From: Pseudanabaena sp. FACHB-1998
Lineage (GTDB): Bacteria; Cyanobacteriota; Cyanobacteriia; Pseudanabaenales; Pseudanabaenaceae
Direction: 5' to 3'
NCBI RefSeq assembly: GCF_014696355.1
Contig: NZ_JACJQA010000043.1
Span: forward strand, 1 to 64,000
Length of the DNA: 64,000 nucleotides
Positions 50,461 through 59,194 of the stretch are shown piece after piece. The position numbers and the translations under genes were made by a program. The stretch's first letter is position 1; each line of letters opens with the position of its first letter. Below the pieces are notes generated by a model. That model ran no database searches. It was not told the origin of the DNA and saw only the letters and a program-made list of their open reading frames with translations.

Positions 50461-52965
50461 GTTGGGCTGCTCTGTACATCCTAGAGAGCGCGCATCTGCA
50501 TAGGTAACTACAGGCAAAATCTCTCCATTAGTTCCTTTCTTTAGTCCTCTAATTTCCACAATCGGATCGCCTAGCTGCCAAGGGTGATTATCCTGATCGA
50601 GAGCTTGATCGGAAATAGAGGCGGGATTCGATGACACTGGAGAGGGCGATTTAGTCATGCTAGGAATTGGCTGGATTTTAGTGGCAGGATATTCCGCAAC
50701 TAAGAGATTGTAAGGATTTTCGGGCAAACCACCTGAGCCAGTTACTACAAAACTACCTTGGGCAGCATTGCGTCTAGCTAAACAACTATTGGAAACGATC
50801 GCATCCACTTTGACAAAATTTTCTACCGATGACACAAAGGCATTTTTAGGAGTCAAGTCGAGATTAGAGATAGCAACATTACCGCTAATTCCCAATTGAG
50901 AACTTGCAGTGATAAGGCTATCGGGAGAAAAGAATAAGCCTTGGGTCTTAATAAAAATATTGCCTCCATTTCCTCCGAACGAACTAGCATTAATTTCGCT
51001 ACGGTTTAGACCCACGACAATACCCGCATTTAGATTAATGTTGCCGCTATTTTCAGTTCCTTCGGAGGCTGACAAAATAAGACTATTGTTTAGAGAAAGT
51101 AAATCACGGATTTGCAAGTTAATATTTCCTCCTGCACCCACCAAACTCAAAGCCGCAAGAGAACCTTGGCGATTCAAAGAAAGATTATTAGCGGTAATAC
51201 TTAACCCCCCTGCATCTCCGAAACCAAAACTAGCCACACTGACACCTGCGCGATCCTGAATCTTAATCTCTTTGGCAGTAATATTCACATTACCGCCATC
51301 ACCTGTAGAACTTTCCCTAGTAACCGCCAAAATAGCGCTTGGGACCTGCTGACTCGGATCGATTCCCGACAAATAAAGGCGATCGGCTAAGATCGTCACT
51401 GCGCCACCTTTTCCTCCTCCTCTTGTCTCCGTAGTCAGGACAGCACCATTTAGTAGAGACAGAAAGGGAGTATTAACAGTAATGTTTCCAGCGATCGCTT
51501 TATTTACAGTAGTTGTAATAATGCCAGTAGTGATTGCAATATCTTGAGCAGAAAAAATGGGACTACTTCCAAAGATCTCAACTGATTTCGTAGCCTCAAT
51601 TGTTACATTGCCTCCCTCTTGTCCAGAGCCTAAAATGGTGGAAGAAATTGCACTATTATTTCGCAAGATCAAGTGACCTGTTTGAATACCAATACTTCCA
51701 GAAGAGCCTGTAGCCGTAGCTGCCGTTCCACTAAAAATTGCTCCAGAGTTCAGGGTGATTGATTCGGGAGCATTGATCGTAATATTTCCTGCTCTACCGT
51801 CAAATAAGATCGAAGAAACGATAAAAGAGCTATTTTGAGCAATTAACTGTGAAGTTTTTAGACTAATATCTCCGCCATTACCATTACCTACGCTAAAGCT
51901 AAATAATCCATTAATAGTTTTTAAGTCAGGGTTAAAGGAAGTTAATCCTTTAACGGATTTTTCATAGTTATTAGAACCAACTAGCTCGATGAGGCTATTC
52001 GCCTGCACAGAAATTTTGCCATTGAATAGAGGACTGAGGGAGGTCGTCAACACTAATCCTTTATCTCGTATAAGTACGCGATCGCCAATCAGCTTAATTT
52101 GTCCCTCCTGTGCGCCAATATTACTCACCGATGCTTGATCTGAGACTTGAATATTGCCAAACTTCTTTACATTTTCATAAGAGAGCGTAAATCTATTTCC
52201 ATAGGGACTTAAGGCAACTTCGCCATTACGTACCCCACCCAGTTCTACCTCTCCACCTAATATAAATAGAGAACCATTATTTTCAACATTGACCGCATTT
52301 CCCACTAAGGCGATCGTGGAACTTGGTAGCAAAATCAATCCTGACGGCGGACGGATGACTGGCAAAATTTCTGGAGGTAAGGGCAAGGGGAAAATCGGAT
52401 CAGCCTGCGATCGCACGGTGATTGCGCCCTTAGCGTTGCTATTATTTGTGCCGAAACCTAAGCCAATAGGAATACTTGAGGTCAATAGAGCCGAGGGTTC
52501 GGGATTATTGGTACTAAAGGTTGTACCGTCGGCAAAGCGGAGGCGATCGCCTGTGGTGACGTATAGAGAACCTGATAGAGATAAACTCGAATTCTCGCCA
52601 AAGAGAACTCCATTGGGATTTAATAAAAATAAATTGGCATTTCCTAAGACTCCTAATCTACCCAATATATTTGACGGATTGTTTCCTGTAACTCGCGCAA
52701 AAATATTAGTTACAGTTGCAGGATTGTTAAAATAAAGTCCGCGATTATTCGCAATATTTAATTCTGAGAAGCTATGAAATAAATTAGAGCCTCTCAAAGT
52801 TCCAGTTTCTACAAGATCGCTTAAAACCCCTTGAATGAGAATATTCGGTATTATTTGTGTGCCTGTCGTAGCGTCTGGAATAATCTGTCCATAGGCTTCT
52901 TTAGTCTGGACAAGACTTGCGAAAACAATTACAAATAAAAGCTTTAAACGATCTGGAGCAGCCAT
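50446..52965 (-). CDS. Filamentous-hemagglutinin N-terminal-domain protein (TpsA-like exoprotein)
   Basis: This 839-residue secreted protein has a signal peptide ending near EAYG, then a TPS domain (about 28-170) with NIFARVTGNNPSNILGRLGVLGNANLFLLNPNGVLFG, the motif recognised by TpsB/FhaC outer-membrane translocators. The rest is parallel beta-helix sequence rich in Gly, Ser and Asn, and a C-terminal segment has SNSCLARRN and a Pro/Ser-rich tail. No TpsB gene is beside it. The C-terminal region after the palindrome (EQPNKEKF) is short. Surface adhesion is the usual role. Confidence 0.88.
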   Translation of the reverse strand: MAAPDRLKLLFVIVFASLVQTKEAYGQIIPDATTGTQIIPNILIQGVLSDLVETGTLRGSNLFHSFSELNIANNRGLYFNNPATVTNIFARVTGNNPSNILGRLGVLGNANLFLLNPNGVLFGENSSLSLSGSLYVTTGDRLRFADGTTFSTNNPEPSALLTSSIPIGLGFGTNNSNAKGAITVRSQADPIFPLPLPPEILPVIRPPSGLILLPSSTIALVGNAVNVENNGSLFILGGEVELGGVRNGEVALSPYGNRFTLSYENVKKFGNIQVSDQASVSNIGAQEGQIKLIGDRVLIRDKGLVLTTSLSPLFNGKISVQANSLIELVGSNNYEKSVKGLTSFNPDLKTINGLFSFSVGNGNGGDISLKTSQLIAQNSSFIVSSILFDGRAGNITINAPESITLNSGAIFSGTAATATGSSGSIGIQTGHLILRNNSAISSTILGSGQEGGNVTIEATKSVEIFGSSPIFSAQDIAITTGIITTTVNKAIAGNITVNTPFLSLLNGAVLTTETRGGGKGGAVTILADRLYLSGIDPSQQVPSAILAVTRESSTGDGGNVNITAKEIKIQDRAGVSVASFGFGDAGGLSITANNLSLNRQGSLAALSLVGAGGNINLQIRDLLSLNNSLILSASEGTENSGNINLNAGIVVGLNRSEINASSFGGNGGNIFIKTQGLFFSPDSLITASSQLGISGNVAISNLDLTPKNAFVSSVENFVKVDAIVSNSCLARRNAAQGSFVVTGSGGLPENPYNLLVAEYPATKIQPIPSMTKSPSPVSSNPASISDQALDQDNHPWQLGDPIVEIRGLKKGTNGEILPVVTYADARSLGCTEQPNKEKF

Positions 52966-53029
52966 ATTTTATAAACTTATCGCTGTTTCTAAGGTAATCA
53001 TTAGTTGAGATAGCAATCCTATTTTATTT

Positions 53030-53140
53030 GTAAGGTTTTTTAAATTAAGAAATGACTACGTCATTTCTTAATTTAAAAAACCTTACAGGGTTTCATTACA
53101 AATTTACAAAGGTGTTGTCACACTTTTGTAAATTTGTAAT
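53030..53140 (-). repeat. Two-hairpin dispersed repeat, copy D (most complete)
   Basis: Hairpin 2 (53030-53086) has a perfect 27-bp stem with a TAC loop. Hairpin 1 (53096-53140) has a 21-bp stem with one mismatch and a TGTC loop. An AGGGTTTC spacer joins them. A TAGCAATCCTA motif resembling the IS630-like tip lies at 53011-53021. Confidence 0.85.
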
Positions 53141-53147
53141 GAAGTAA

Positions 53148-53188
53148 ACCAAAAAAGAAGCGGGACATTGCCCCGCTTCTTTTTTGGT
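53148..53188 (-). terminator. mraY terminator hairpin
   Basis: ACCAAAAAAGAAGCGGG and its complement surround a short ACATTG loop and precede a T run. It lies three bp after the mraY stop on the minus strand. Confidence 0.88.
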
Positions 53189-53190
53189 GT

Positions 53191-54291
53191 TTAAAGTTTA
53201 CTGATTAAAATTGCGATGCCTACCAGAAAGCCCCCAGTTATATAAAAGGCTTTAACTACGTGCAACTCATGCCAGCCGCTTAGCTCTAAATGATGGTGAA
53301 AAGGAGCCATTCTAAAAAGTCTCCTACCCATCCCCGTTTCATCCTTAGTTGCCTTGTAGTAGGAAACCTGTGCAATTACTGAAATGGACTCCCAAATGAA
53401 AATTGCCCCCACAATCAGAAAAGCCCAAAGCAAATTACCAAGAATTGCTGTTGAGGCAAGTGCACCACCTAAAGCAAGCGATCCCGTATCCCCCATGAAT
53501 ACCTTTGCAGGATAGCGATTGTGCCAGAGAAATCCTAAATAGCTACCACTGAGACACATACAGAAAATAGCCAGTTCTTTGTTGGCAGGGAATAGTAATA
53601 AACCCATCCCAAACAAAGCGATCGCCCCCGTACCCCCTGCTAAGCCATCTAGACCATCGGTGAGGTTGGTCGCGTTGCTACTGCCCAGAAACACAAATAG
53701 GGCAAGAGGGAAAAATAAAAGTCCGAGAGGAATAGCAAACTTTAGTGGCAAATTGATTGTGGCGATCGCCTGCCAGTTTTGAGTGAAGGCTAACCACGCA
53801 CAAAAGCAAGCCGAAAACCCAGCTTGCAAGATTAATTTAGCCCGAGGTGATAGACCTTTATTAGAGTGGCGGCGTAAAATTTTCCAATCATCCAGCCAAC
53901 CGATAAAGGCAAAAGATAGGGTTAGTAAGCTACAGGCTATTACTTTGTCATTAAAACCCGACCAGACCAAAGCGAGCAGAATCCCGACGGGTATAATGAA
54001 TATCCCCCCCATCGTGGGTGTGCCTTGTTTTTTGAGGTGAGCTTGGGGACCATCTTCGCGGATGATTTGTCCAGCCTTGAGGTTGCGTAAAACTGGTACT
54101 GCAAAAGTGCCAAGCATGGCAACACCAGCACCACCGAAGGTAAAGGGAAGCAAAAGACTTGAACTTATATTAGGATTCAGTAAAAGATCAACACCAACGA
54201 TTAAACTTATTAAACCAATTGCTAACCCAAGTGCTAGGCTACTCCCTGACGGGAATTTTGCTCTCCTAACTCTTACACCAGTATCAACCAT
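53191..54291 (-). CDS. mraY: Phospho-N-acetylmuramoyl-pentapeptide-transferase
   Basis: MraY transfers phospho-MurNAc-pentapeptide from UDP to undecaprenyl phosphate, forming lipid I. The 366-residue form begins at ATG 54291, six bases after GAGGAG; the GTG at 54297 overlaps that site. About ten helices with the catalytic loops KKQGTPTMGG, DDWKILRRHSNKGLS, NATNLTDGLDGLAGG and FMGDTGSLALGG. It is a single gene here, outside any mur cluster. Confidence 0.95.
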   Translation of the reverse strand: MVDTGVRVRRAKFPSGSSLALGLAIGLISLIVGVDLLLNPNISSSLLLPFTFGGAGVAMLGTFAVPVLRNLKAGQIIREDGPQAHLKKQGTPTMGGIFIIPVGILLALVWSGFNDKVIACSLLTLSFAFIGWLDDWKILRRHSNKGLSPRAKLILQAGFSACFCAWLAFTQNWQAIATINLPLKFAIPLGLLFFPLALFVFLGSSNATNLTDGLDGLAGGTGAIALFGMGLLLFPANKELAIFCMCLSGSYLGFLWHNRYPAKVFMGDTGSLALGGALASTAILGNLLWAFLIVGAIFIWESISVIAQVSYYKATKDETGMGRRLFRMAPFHHHLELSGWHELHVVKAFYITGGFLVGIAILISKL

Positions 54292-54547
54292 TGCCACTCC
54301 TCACACCCAAATAACCACAATAAACTGTCATATTCCTTTCAGATCGCAAGCTGTTATGCAGCTTTGGTATTAGGTAATTAAAAATTACCTAAATCTACGC
54401 ACTTAAATACCAAATAATGGTTGCATTTGTCTACTGCGAAATCATTGAGTTTTGCTAAATCCTACACCCTGACACCAAGCACTCAATAAAATATTGGCAT
54501 TAAACAGCTTTTGAATTTGCCCTTTAATTTGATTTTATAAATTCCCG

Positions 54548-55921
54548 ATGACGAGTAAGAATTCTCGACAGATTGCTTTAGAAGCTCTCCGCTTGATCCA
54601 AAGACGAAACGCTTATGCTGACGTTGCACTTGACTGTACACTTTCACGGGCGAGACAAGATAACATTACCCTTCCAGAAAGCGATCGCCGTCTGATTACT
54701 GAGTTAGTTTATGGATGCACACGCCGCCAAAAGACCTTGTTAGCGGTTTTGCAAAACTTCTCACAAAAACCAACCACAAAATTACCACCAGATCTATTAA
54801 TAATTCTACAGATAGGTGTGTACCAGCTATGTTTTCTCGATCGCATTAAACCGTCAGCGATCGTTCATACCACCGTCGAGTTAGTCAAAGAAAATAATTT
54901 AAAAGGTCTCTCTGGCTTTACTAATGGCATTCTCCGATCCATACTCCGAGCCAAAGAGAAGGAAGATATTCTGGCAAATATTAGTGATCCCGCCAGCTTT
55001 TATAGCTACCCTGAATGGCTAATTGAGCTATGGCAAAAAGAATTTGGTCAAGAGGCGATCGCCAAACTTGGTAATTGGTTTAATCAAACGCCCCACCTTG
55101 ATTTGCGCGTTAACCTGCTCCATGCGTCAAGGGAGCAAGTACTCGCCGCCTTTGCCGAAGCCTCAATTGAAGCCGCCCCCATTCCCTATTTACCCGACGG
55201 GATTCGGGTAGCTCAAGGGTCGGGCGATGTCAGTAAATTGCCTAAATTTAAAGAGGGCTGGTGGTCAGTTCAAGATGCTAGCGCTCAGTTAGTGACTTAT
55301 CTACTAGATCCGCAACCCCATGAAATTATTATTGATGCCTGTGCTGCCCCCGGAGGTAAGACTACGCATATTAGCGATCGCCTAAAAAACACGGGTAAAG
55401 TTTATGCCCTTGATCGCTTAGCTAACCGACTCAAAAAAGTTGATCAAAATACGGCACGTCTGGGGATCACGAATGTGCAAACCGTTGAGATCGATGCCCG
55501 CGAATTTGATGGGGAAAAAGTGTTAGAGGCAAAATGCGATCGCGTTTTATTAGATGTGCCTTGCTCTGGCTTAGGAACATTACATCGTCACGCCGATGCG
55601 CGGTGGCGACAAACTCCTGATGAACCTTATAAACTTGCGAAAACCCAAGCCGAAATTCTGGAACGTGCTACGCAATGGGTTAAACCCGAGGGTGTAATTG
55701 TTTACAGTACTTGCACGATTCATCCTGCGGAAAATGAAGAAGTAATTACGCAATTTTTAGCAAATTATCCTGATTGGCAAATTGTCCCGCCCGATGCTGA
55801 TAATCCTGCGGCTCACTTTGCAAGCGATCGGGGCTGGATAAAAGTCCTGCCCCATGAGCATGATATGGATGGCTTTTTCATGGTGAAGTTACAAAAACGT
55901 CAAAGAACCAATTTTTTGTAG
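54548..55921 (+). CDS. rsmB: 16S rRNA (cytosine-967-C5)-methyltransferase
   Basis: RsmB methylates C967 of 16S rRNA. Residues 1-140 form the NusB-like RNA-binding domain. The C-terminal Rossmann domain has the SAM motif DACAAPGGKTTHIS (near 262), the Pro-Cys of DVPCSGLGTLHR and the catalytic Cys of YSTCTIHPAENE. The 457-residue length fits. The last codons (RTNFL and stop) lie in the left arm of a palindrome. Confidence 0.94.
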   Translation: MTSKNSRQIALEALRLIQRRNAYADVALDCTLSRARQDNITLPESDRRLITELVYGCTRRQKTLLAVLQNFSQKPTTKLPPDLLIILQIGVYQLCFLDRIKPSAIVHTTVELVKENNLKGLSGFTNGILRSILRAKEKEDILANISDPASFYSYPEWLIELWQKEFGQEAIAKLGNWFNQTPHLDLRVNLLHASREQVLAAFAEASIEAAPIPYLPDGIRVAQGSGDVSKLPKFKEGWWSVQDASAQLVTYLLDPQPHEIIIDACAAPGGKTTHISDRLKNTGKVYALDRLANRLKKVDQNTARLGITNVQTVEIDAREFDGEKVLEAKCDRVLLDVPCSGLGTLHRHADARWRQTPDEPYKLAKTQAEILERATQWVKPEGVIVYSTCTIHPAENEEVITQFLANYPDWQIVPPDADNPAAHFASDRGWIKVLPHEHDMDGFFMVKLQKRQRTNFL

Positions 55922-55956
55922 CGCGGCTTTGCTTCGCTACAAAAAATTGGTTCTTT
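55902..55956 (+). terminator. rsmB terminator palindrome
   Basis: Arms of 22 bases (AAAGAACCAATTTTTTGTAG plus CG) are perfectly complementary around an 11-base loop. The gene's stop codon is in the left arm. Confidence 0.88.
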
Positions 55957-56200
55957 CTTAATTGCGAGTCTTTAATAGCGATCGCCTACAAGGTTATCAA
56001 AAAAATATTCCCTAACACTTTTGCGATGAAGCTTAAATACGCTATAATTACAAACCTATGCCTATAGGTTTTACTAAAAATATTAACGACACAAATAGGC
56101 GTAGGATGTAAACCGCACCAAGCTGTAAATAGCTACTGCTCTTACATTTCTGGGAGGAAATCCAGATAAATTCAAAACAGGAACAAGGAAAAATTTAGTT
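55957..56200 (+). promoter_or_regulatory. rpsA leader and promoter region
   Basis: This AT-rich region contains GCTATAATTAC (around 56039-56049), a good -10 candidate, then an eight-bp hairpin (AAACCTAT-GCCT-ATAGGTTT, 56059-56078). TGGGAGGAAAT lies at 56151-56161 and a closer GGAACAAGGAAAA before the start. A long leader suits autoregulation by S1, which is an inference. Confidence 0.45.
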
Positions 56201-57241
56201 ATGATCAATCGGGCCAAAACTGCTACAGCTACCAATGTCGGCTTCACACATGAAGACTTTGCAAAACTTTTAGATAAATACGATTATCACTTCAGCCCTG
56301 GCGACATCGTTGCAGGCACAGTATTCAGCATCGAGCCAAGAGGCGCACTTATTGACATTGGTGCAAAGACAGCAGCCTATATCCCGATTCAGGAAATGTC
56401 GATCAATCGCGTTGATCAACCTGAAGAAGTTTTACAAAATAATGAAACCCGTGAGTTTTTCATCCTCGCTGACGAAAACGAAGAAGGACAATTAACCCTT
56501 TCGATTCGTCGCATTGAGTACATGAGAGCATGGGAGCGCGTACGTCAGTTGCAAGCAGAAGATGCAACCGTGCGATCGCTTATTTTTGCTACCAACCGTG
56601 GCGGCGCATTGGTCAGAATTGAAGGACTACGCGGATTTATCCCTGGTTCACACATCAGCACTCGGAAGCCTAAGGAAGAACTAGTTGGCGAAGAGTTGCC
56701 ACTCAAGTTCCTAGAAGTGGATGAAGACCGTAACCGTCTCGTCCTGAGTCATCGTCGCGCCTTGGTTGAGCGTAAGATGAACAAGCTCGAAGTTGGCGAA
56801 GTCGTCATCGGCGTGGTACGCGGCATCAAGCCTTACGGTGCATTCATCGATATCGGTGGTGTCAGTGGCTTGCTGCACATCTCTGAAATCTCCCACGAGC
56901 ATATCGAAACTCCTCACAACGTCTTCAACGTCAATGACGAAGTGAAGGTGATGATCATTGATCTTGATGCAGAGCGCGGACGCATTTCCCTCTCCACCAA
57001 GCAACTCGAAGCTGAGCCTGGAGATATGGTCAAAGATCCTCAACTGGTTTACGCTAAGGCTGAAGAGATGGCTGCGAAATATCGCGAACAACTGAATGCA
57101 CCTCCTGCCGTAATGGAAATTCCTGTAGCAGCAGTTGAAGAGGAAGAGTATGAAGTTCCTGATGCAATGGAAGAGCCTGAAATTCCTGAAGAAGTTGTCG
57201 CTGAAGCTGAAGCAGTAGAAGAACCTGTAGCTGAAGCTTAG
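56201..57241 (+). CDS. rpsA: 30S ribosomal protein S1 (three-domain cyanobacterial form)
   Basis: This 346-residue protein has three S1 (OB-fold) domains at about 33-100, 118-185 and 198-268. Characteristic turns are GDIVAGTVFSIEPRGALIDIGAKT, GGALVRIEGLRGFIPGS and GEVVIGVVRGIKPYGAFIDIGGVSG. A strongly acidic C-terminal tail follows. Cyanobacterial S1 has three domains where E. coli has six, so the length is normal. S1 helps load structured mRNAs. Confidence 0.93.
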   Translation: MINRAKTATATNVGFTHEDFAKLLDKYDYHFSPGDIVAGTVFSIEPRGALIDIGAKTAAYIPIQEMSINRVDQPEEVLQNNETREFFILADENEEGQLTLSIRRIEYMRAWERVRQLQAEDATVRSLIFATNRGGALVRIEGLRGFIPGSHISTRKPKEELVGEELPLKFLEVDEDRNRLVLSHRRALVERKMNKLEVGEVVIGVVRGIKPYGAFIDIGGVSGLLHISEISHEHIETPHNVFNVNDEVKVMIIDLDAERGRISLSTKQLEAEPGDMVKDPQLVYAKAEEMAAKYREQLNAPPAVMEIPVAAVEEEEYEVPDAMEEPEIPEEVVAEAEAVEEPVAEA

Positions 57242-57278
57242 TTATCTACATTTCGACAAAAATAATAGTTTCTACAAG

Positions 57279-57312
57279 CAAGGTAAGATTCTCTTACCTT
57301 GTTTTATTTTTT
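57279..57312 (+). terminator. rpsA terminator
   Basis: CAAGGTAAGA-TTC-TCTTACCTTG is followed by TTTTATTTTTT, a typical intrinsic terminator. Confidence 0.88.
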
Positions 57313-57428
57313 AACGTTGACAACTGTAACTTATAAGATTACATTTTTAACCATAGTTAACCATTTCTCAAATCAGAGGTTTTAATGAATACATTGAGCA
57401 GTCGTACTTAGGAATGAAATAGCAAATA

Positions 57429-57701
57429 ATGATAAAAAATTTTAAAGATAAATTGCTTGAGAAATTACTAAATGGTGAAATACAAGCAACAACTAAAGAA
57501 CAAAAAAAACTACAAAAGAGACTTGAACATATCGACTCAGCTTCAAAAATAGAAAACCTTAAGCTACCTGGATATGATTTACATGAACTAAAAGGAAATA
57601 AAAAAGGCGTTTGGGCAATAAAAGCAACTGGAAACTGGCGAATTACATTTAGGTTTAAAGACGGTCATGCTTATGACGTAAATTACGAGGATTATCACTA
57701 A
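57429..57701 (+). CDS. higB: HigB-type ribosome-dependent mRNA interferase toxin
   Basis: This 90-residue RelE/HigB-fold toxin has the LPGYDLHELKGNKKGVWAIKATGNWRITFRFKDGHAYDVNYEDYH segment in which the usual Lys, Arg and Tyr/His active-site positions appear. The toxin gene precedes the antitoxin gene, the order typical for HigBA. RelE-fold toxins cut mRNA in the ribosomal A site. The module sits between rpsA and the Mn-exporter gene. Confidence 0.85.
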   Translation: MIKNFKDKLLEKLLNGEIQATTKEQKKLQKRLEHIDSASKIENLKLPGYDLHELKGNKKGVWAIKATGNWRITFRFKDGHAYDVNYEDYH

Positions 57702-57783
57702 AAATAGAATTAAATAGGGATTATGTAATAACTATTTAATTTCTAGAAGTAGCGTATTTATAACGCAAAGAAGAGGTACTTTT

Positions 57784-58095
57784 ATGAATGACTTATTGGA
57801 AAGTTTAAAGAATAGAAAAACTAGACCTTCTCATCCTGGAGAGATTATCTTAGATATTTTAGAAGATGTAGAAATTTCTCAAACTCAGTTTGCCAAAATG
57901 CTGGGAGTGTCTCGCCGAACAGTTAATCAAATTATTCGGGGGCATCGACCAGTGACTGTGGATATGGCAATTAGGATTGGGAAAGCTTTGGGCAATGGCC
58001 CTGAGTCATGGCTCAATCTTCAGCAAAAGGTAGATCTTTGGGATGCTTTACAGAAGTATGAAGAAGAGTATGAGAAGGTGTTAACGGTTGCTTAA
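57784..58095 (+). CDS. higA: HigA-type HTH antitoxin
   Basis: This 103-residue XRE-family helix-turn-helix protein has the HigA pattern: HPGEIILDILE near the start, then ISQTQFAKMLGVSRRTVNQIIRG as the helix-turn-helix and ALGNGPESWLNLQQKVDLW at the end. It should neutralise HigB and repress the operon. It starts at ATG with GAAGAGG upstream, 82 bp after the toxin stop. Confidence 0.9.
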   Translation: MNDLLESLKNRKTRPSHPGEIILDILEDVEISQTQFAKMLGVSRRTVNQIIRGHRPVTVDMAIRIGKALGNGPESWLNLQQKVDLWDALQKYEEEYEKVLTVA

Positions 58096-58191
58096 ATGAG
58101 ATTAAGTGATTAAGACATTGCTAATCGAGAAAACAAAGACAAGATCGAAACCTTGTTCAAGTTCGATAAATAGAGTAAACTATGATCTACA

Positions 58192-58370
58192 TGAAAGGGA
58201 GTAGCTAATTGCTATTAATACTTAATTTGCATTAATAGTAGTTCCACTTGAGTCAACATACTGTCTTAAAAGACTGGTTCAAGTGACAAGTTTTATTTAG
58301 AGATATCTAAAAGCTTGGCAGCGAGACTTTCACTGAGTTCACACCTGATGTGAGCTTGGTGAGGTCTTGG
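58192..58370 (+). promoter_or_regulatory. yybP-ykoY (Mn2+) riboswitch
   Basis: The leader of the Mn-exporter gene holds the conserved elements of this riboswitch in order: AAAGGGAGTAGC (58194-58205), GAGTCAACATACTGTC (about 58250-58265) and GGCAGCGAGAC near 58317-58327. A terminal stem follows, formed by AGACTT-TCACT and GGTGAGGTCT around an inner TTCACA/TGTGAG hairpin. Established members bind Mn2+ and switch on Mn exporters, and here the gene downstream is one. The match is by eye; a covariance-model search against RF00080 would decide. Confidence 0.82.
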
Positions 58371-58423
58371 TTATCTCTTCAAGCTCAATCAGGGCTTTTC
58401 AAAACCTGAAGGAGTTTGACAGA

Positions 58424-59086
58424 GTGCTAACAGCTTTTACAGCAAGTTTATTATTGATTACAATTTCAGAATTGGGCGATAAGACCTTTTTTATCGCCGT
58501 AATTTTGGCGATGCGTCACTCTCATCGCACCGTGTTTTCGTCAGTATTGGCGGCTCTGGCTTTGATGACAGTACTTTCGGTGTTACTAGGGCAAGCGGTT
58601 GCACTATTACCCAAAGTTTATACGCACTATGGTGCGATCGCCTTGTTTCTCATTTTTGGCATCAAGTTAATTTATGATGCGTCGCAGATGCCGTCAAAAT
58701 CAGAAGAAGCTATAGTTCACGAAGCGGAAGAAGCTGTAGAAAATCAAGATTCACCAAAGGCGATCGCTAAGTTACCAATTTTTGGCAATTTTTTAAGCGC
58801 AATTTTATCGCGCTATTCTTGGTTAGGGGTTTGGACACAGGCTTTTGTGATGACTTTTTTGGCAGAATGGGGCGATCGCACTCAGATTAGTACGATCGCT
58901 TTAGCGGCAGCCTATAATCCAATTTTTGTGACTCTCGGTGCGATTTTAGGTCATGCTATTTGCACAGTGATCGCGGTAATTGGTGGTCGTCTGATTGCTG
59001 GTAAGATTTCGGAACGGGTAATTACGGCGATCGGGGGCTTTCTGTTTATCATTTTCGGGGTCACTGCTTATTTTCAAGGCGTTTGA
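58424..59086 (+). CDS. Mn2+ exporter of the Gdt1/UPF0016 family (Mnx-like)
   Basis: This is a 220-residue, six- to seven-helix membrane protein with the two family motifs, ELGDKTF near residue 15 and EWGDRTQ near 145, which line the cation path. I chose GTG 58424 because GAAGGAG lies nine bases upstream; the longer frame from TTG 58367 begins inside the riboswitch. Cyanobacterial Mnx exports Mn2+ into the thylakoid lumen, protecting the cytosol and supplying photosystem II. The Mn riboswitch upstream fits. Confidence 0.92.
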   Translation: MLTAFTASLLLITISELGDKTFFIAVILAMRHSHRTVFSSVLAALALMTVLSVLLGQAVALLPKVYTHYGAIALFLIFGIKLIYDASQMPSKSEEAIVHEAEEAVENQDSPKAIAKLPIFGNFLSAILSRYSWLGVWTQAFVMTFLAEWGDRTQISTIALAAAYNPIFVTLGAILGHAICTVIAVIGGRLIAGKISERVITAIGGFLFIIFGVTAYFQGV

Positions 59087-59134
59087 AACACAGTGCTTTG
59101 CACTTAAACACTAACTAAAAAATTTGCTAGAAAG

Positions 59135-59187
59135 TAGGTGTAATACAAAAGAAAATGGCTATGCCATTTTCTTTTGTATTACACCTA
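59135..59187. terminator. Bidirectional perfect 25-bp hairpin
   Basis: The arm TAGGTGTAATACAAAAGAAA plus ATGGC pairs fully around a TAT loop. It lies between the convergent Mnx-like and CofE-like genes. Confidence 0.9.
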
Positions 59188-59194
59188 TAAAAAA

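Noticed and set aside
53148-53188. Fifth copy of the two-hairpin repeat next to copy D
   Set aside because: It is a simple GC-rich hairpin with T run and lacks the conserved GACA/TGTC hairpin; it is the mraY terminator.
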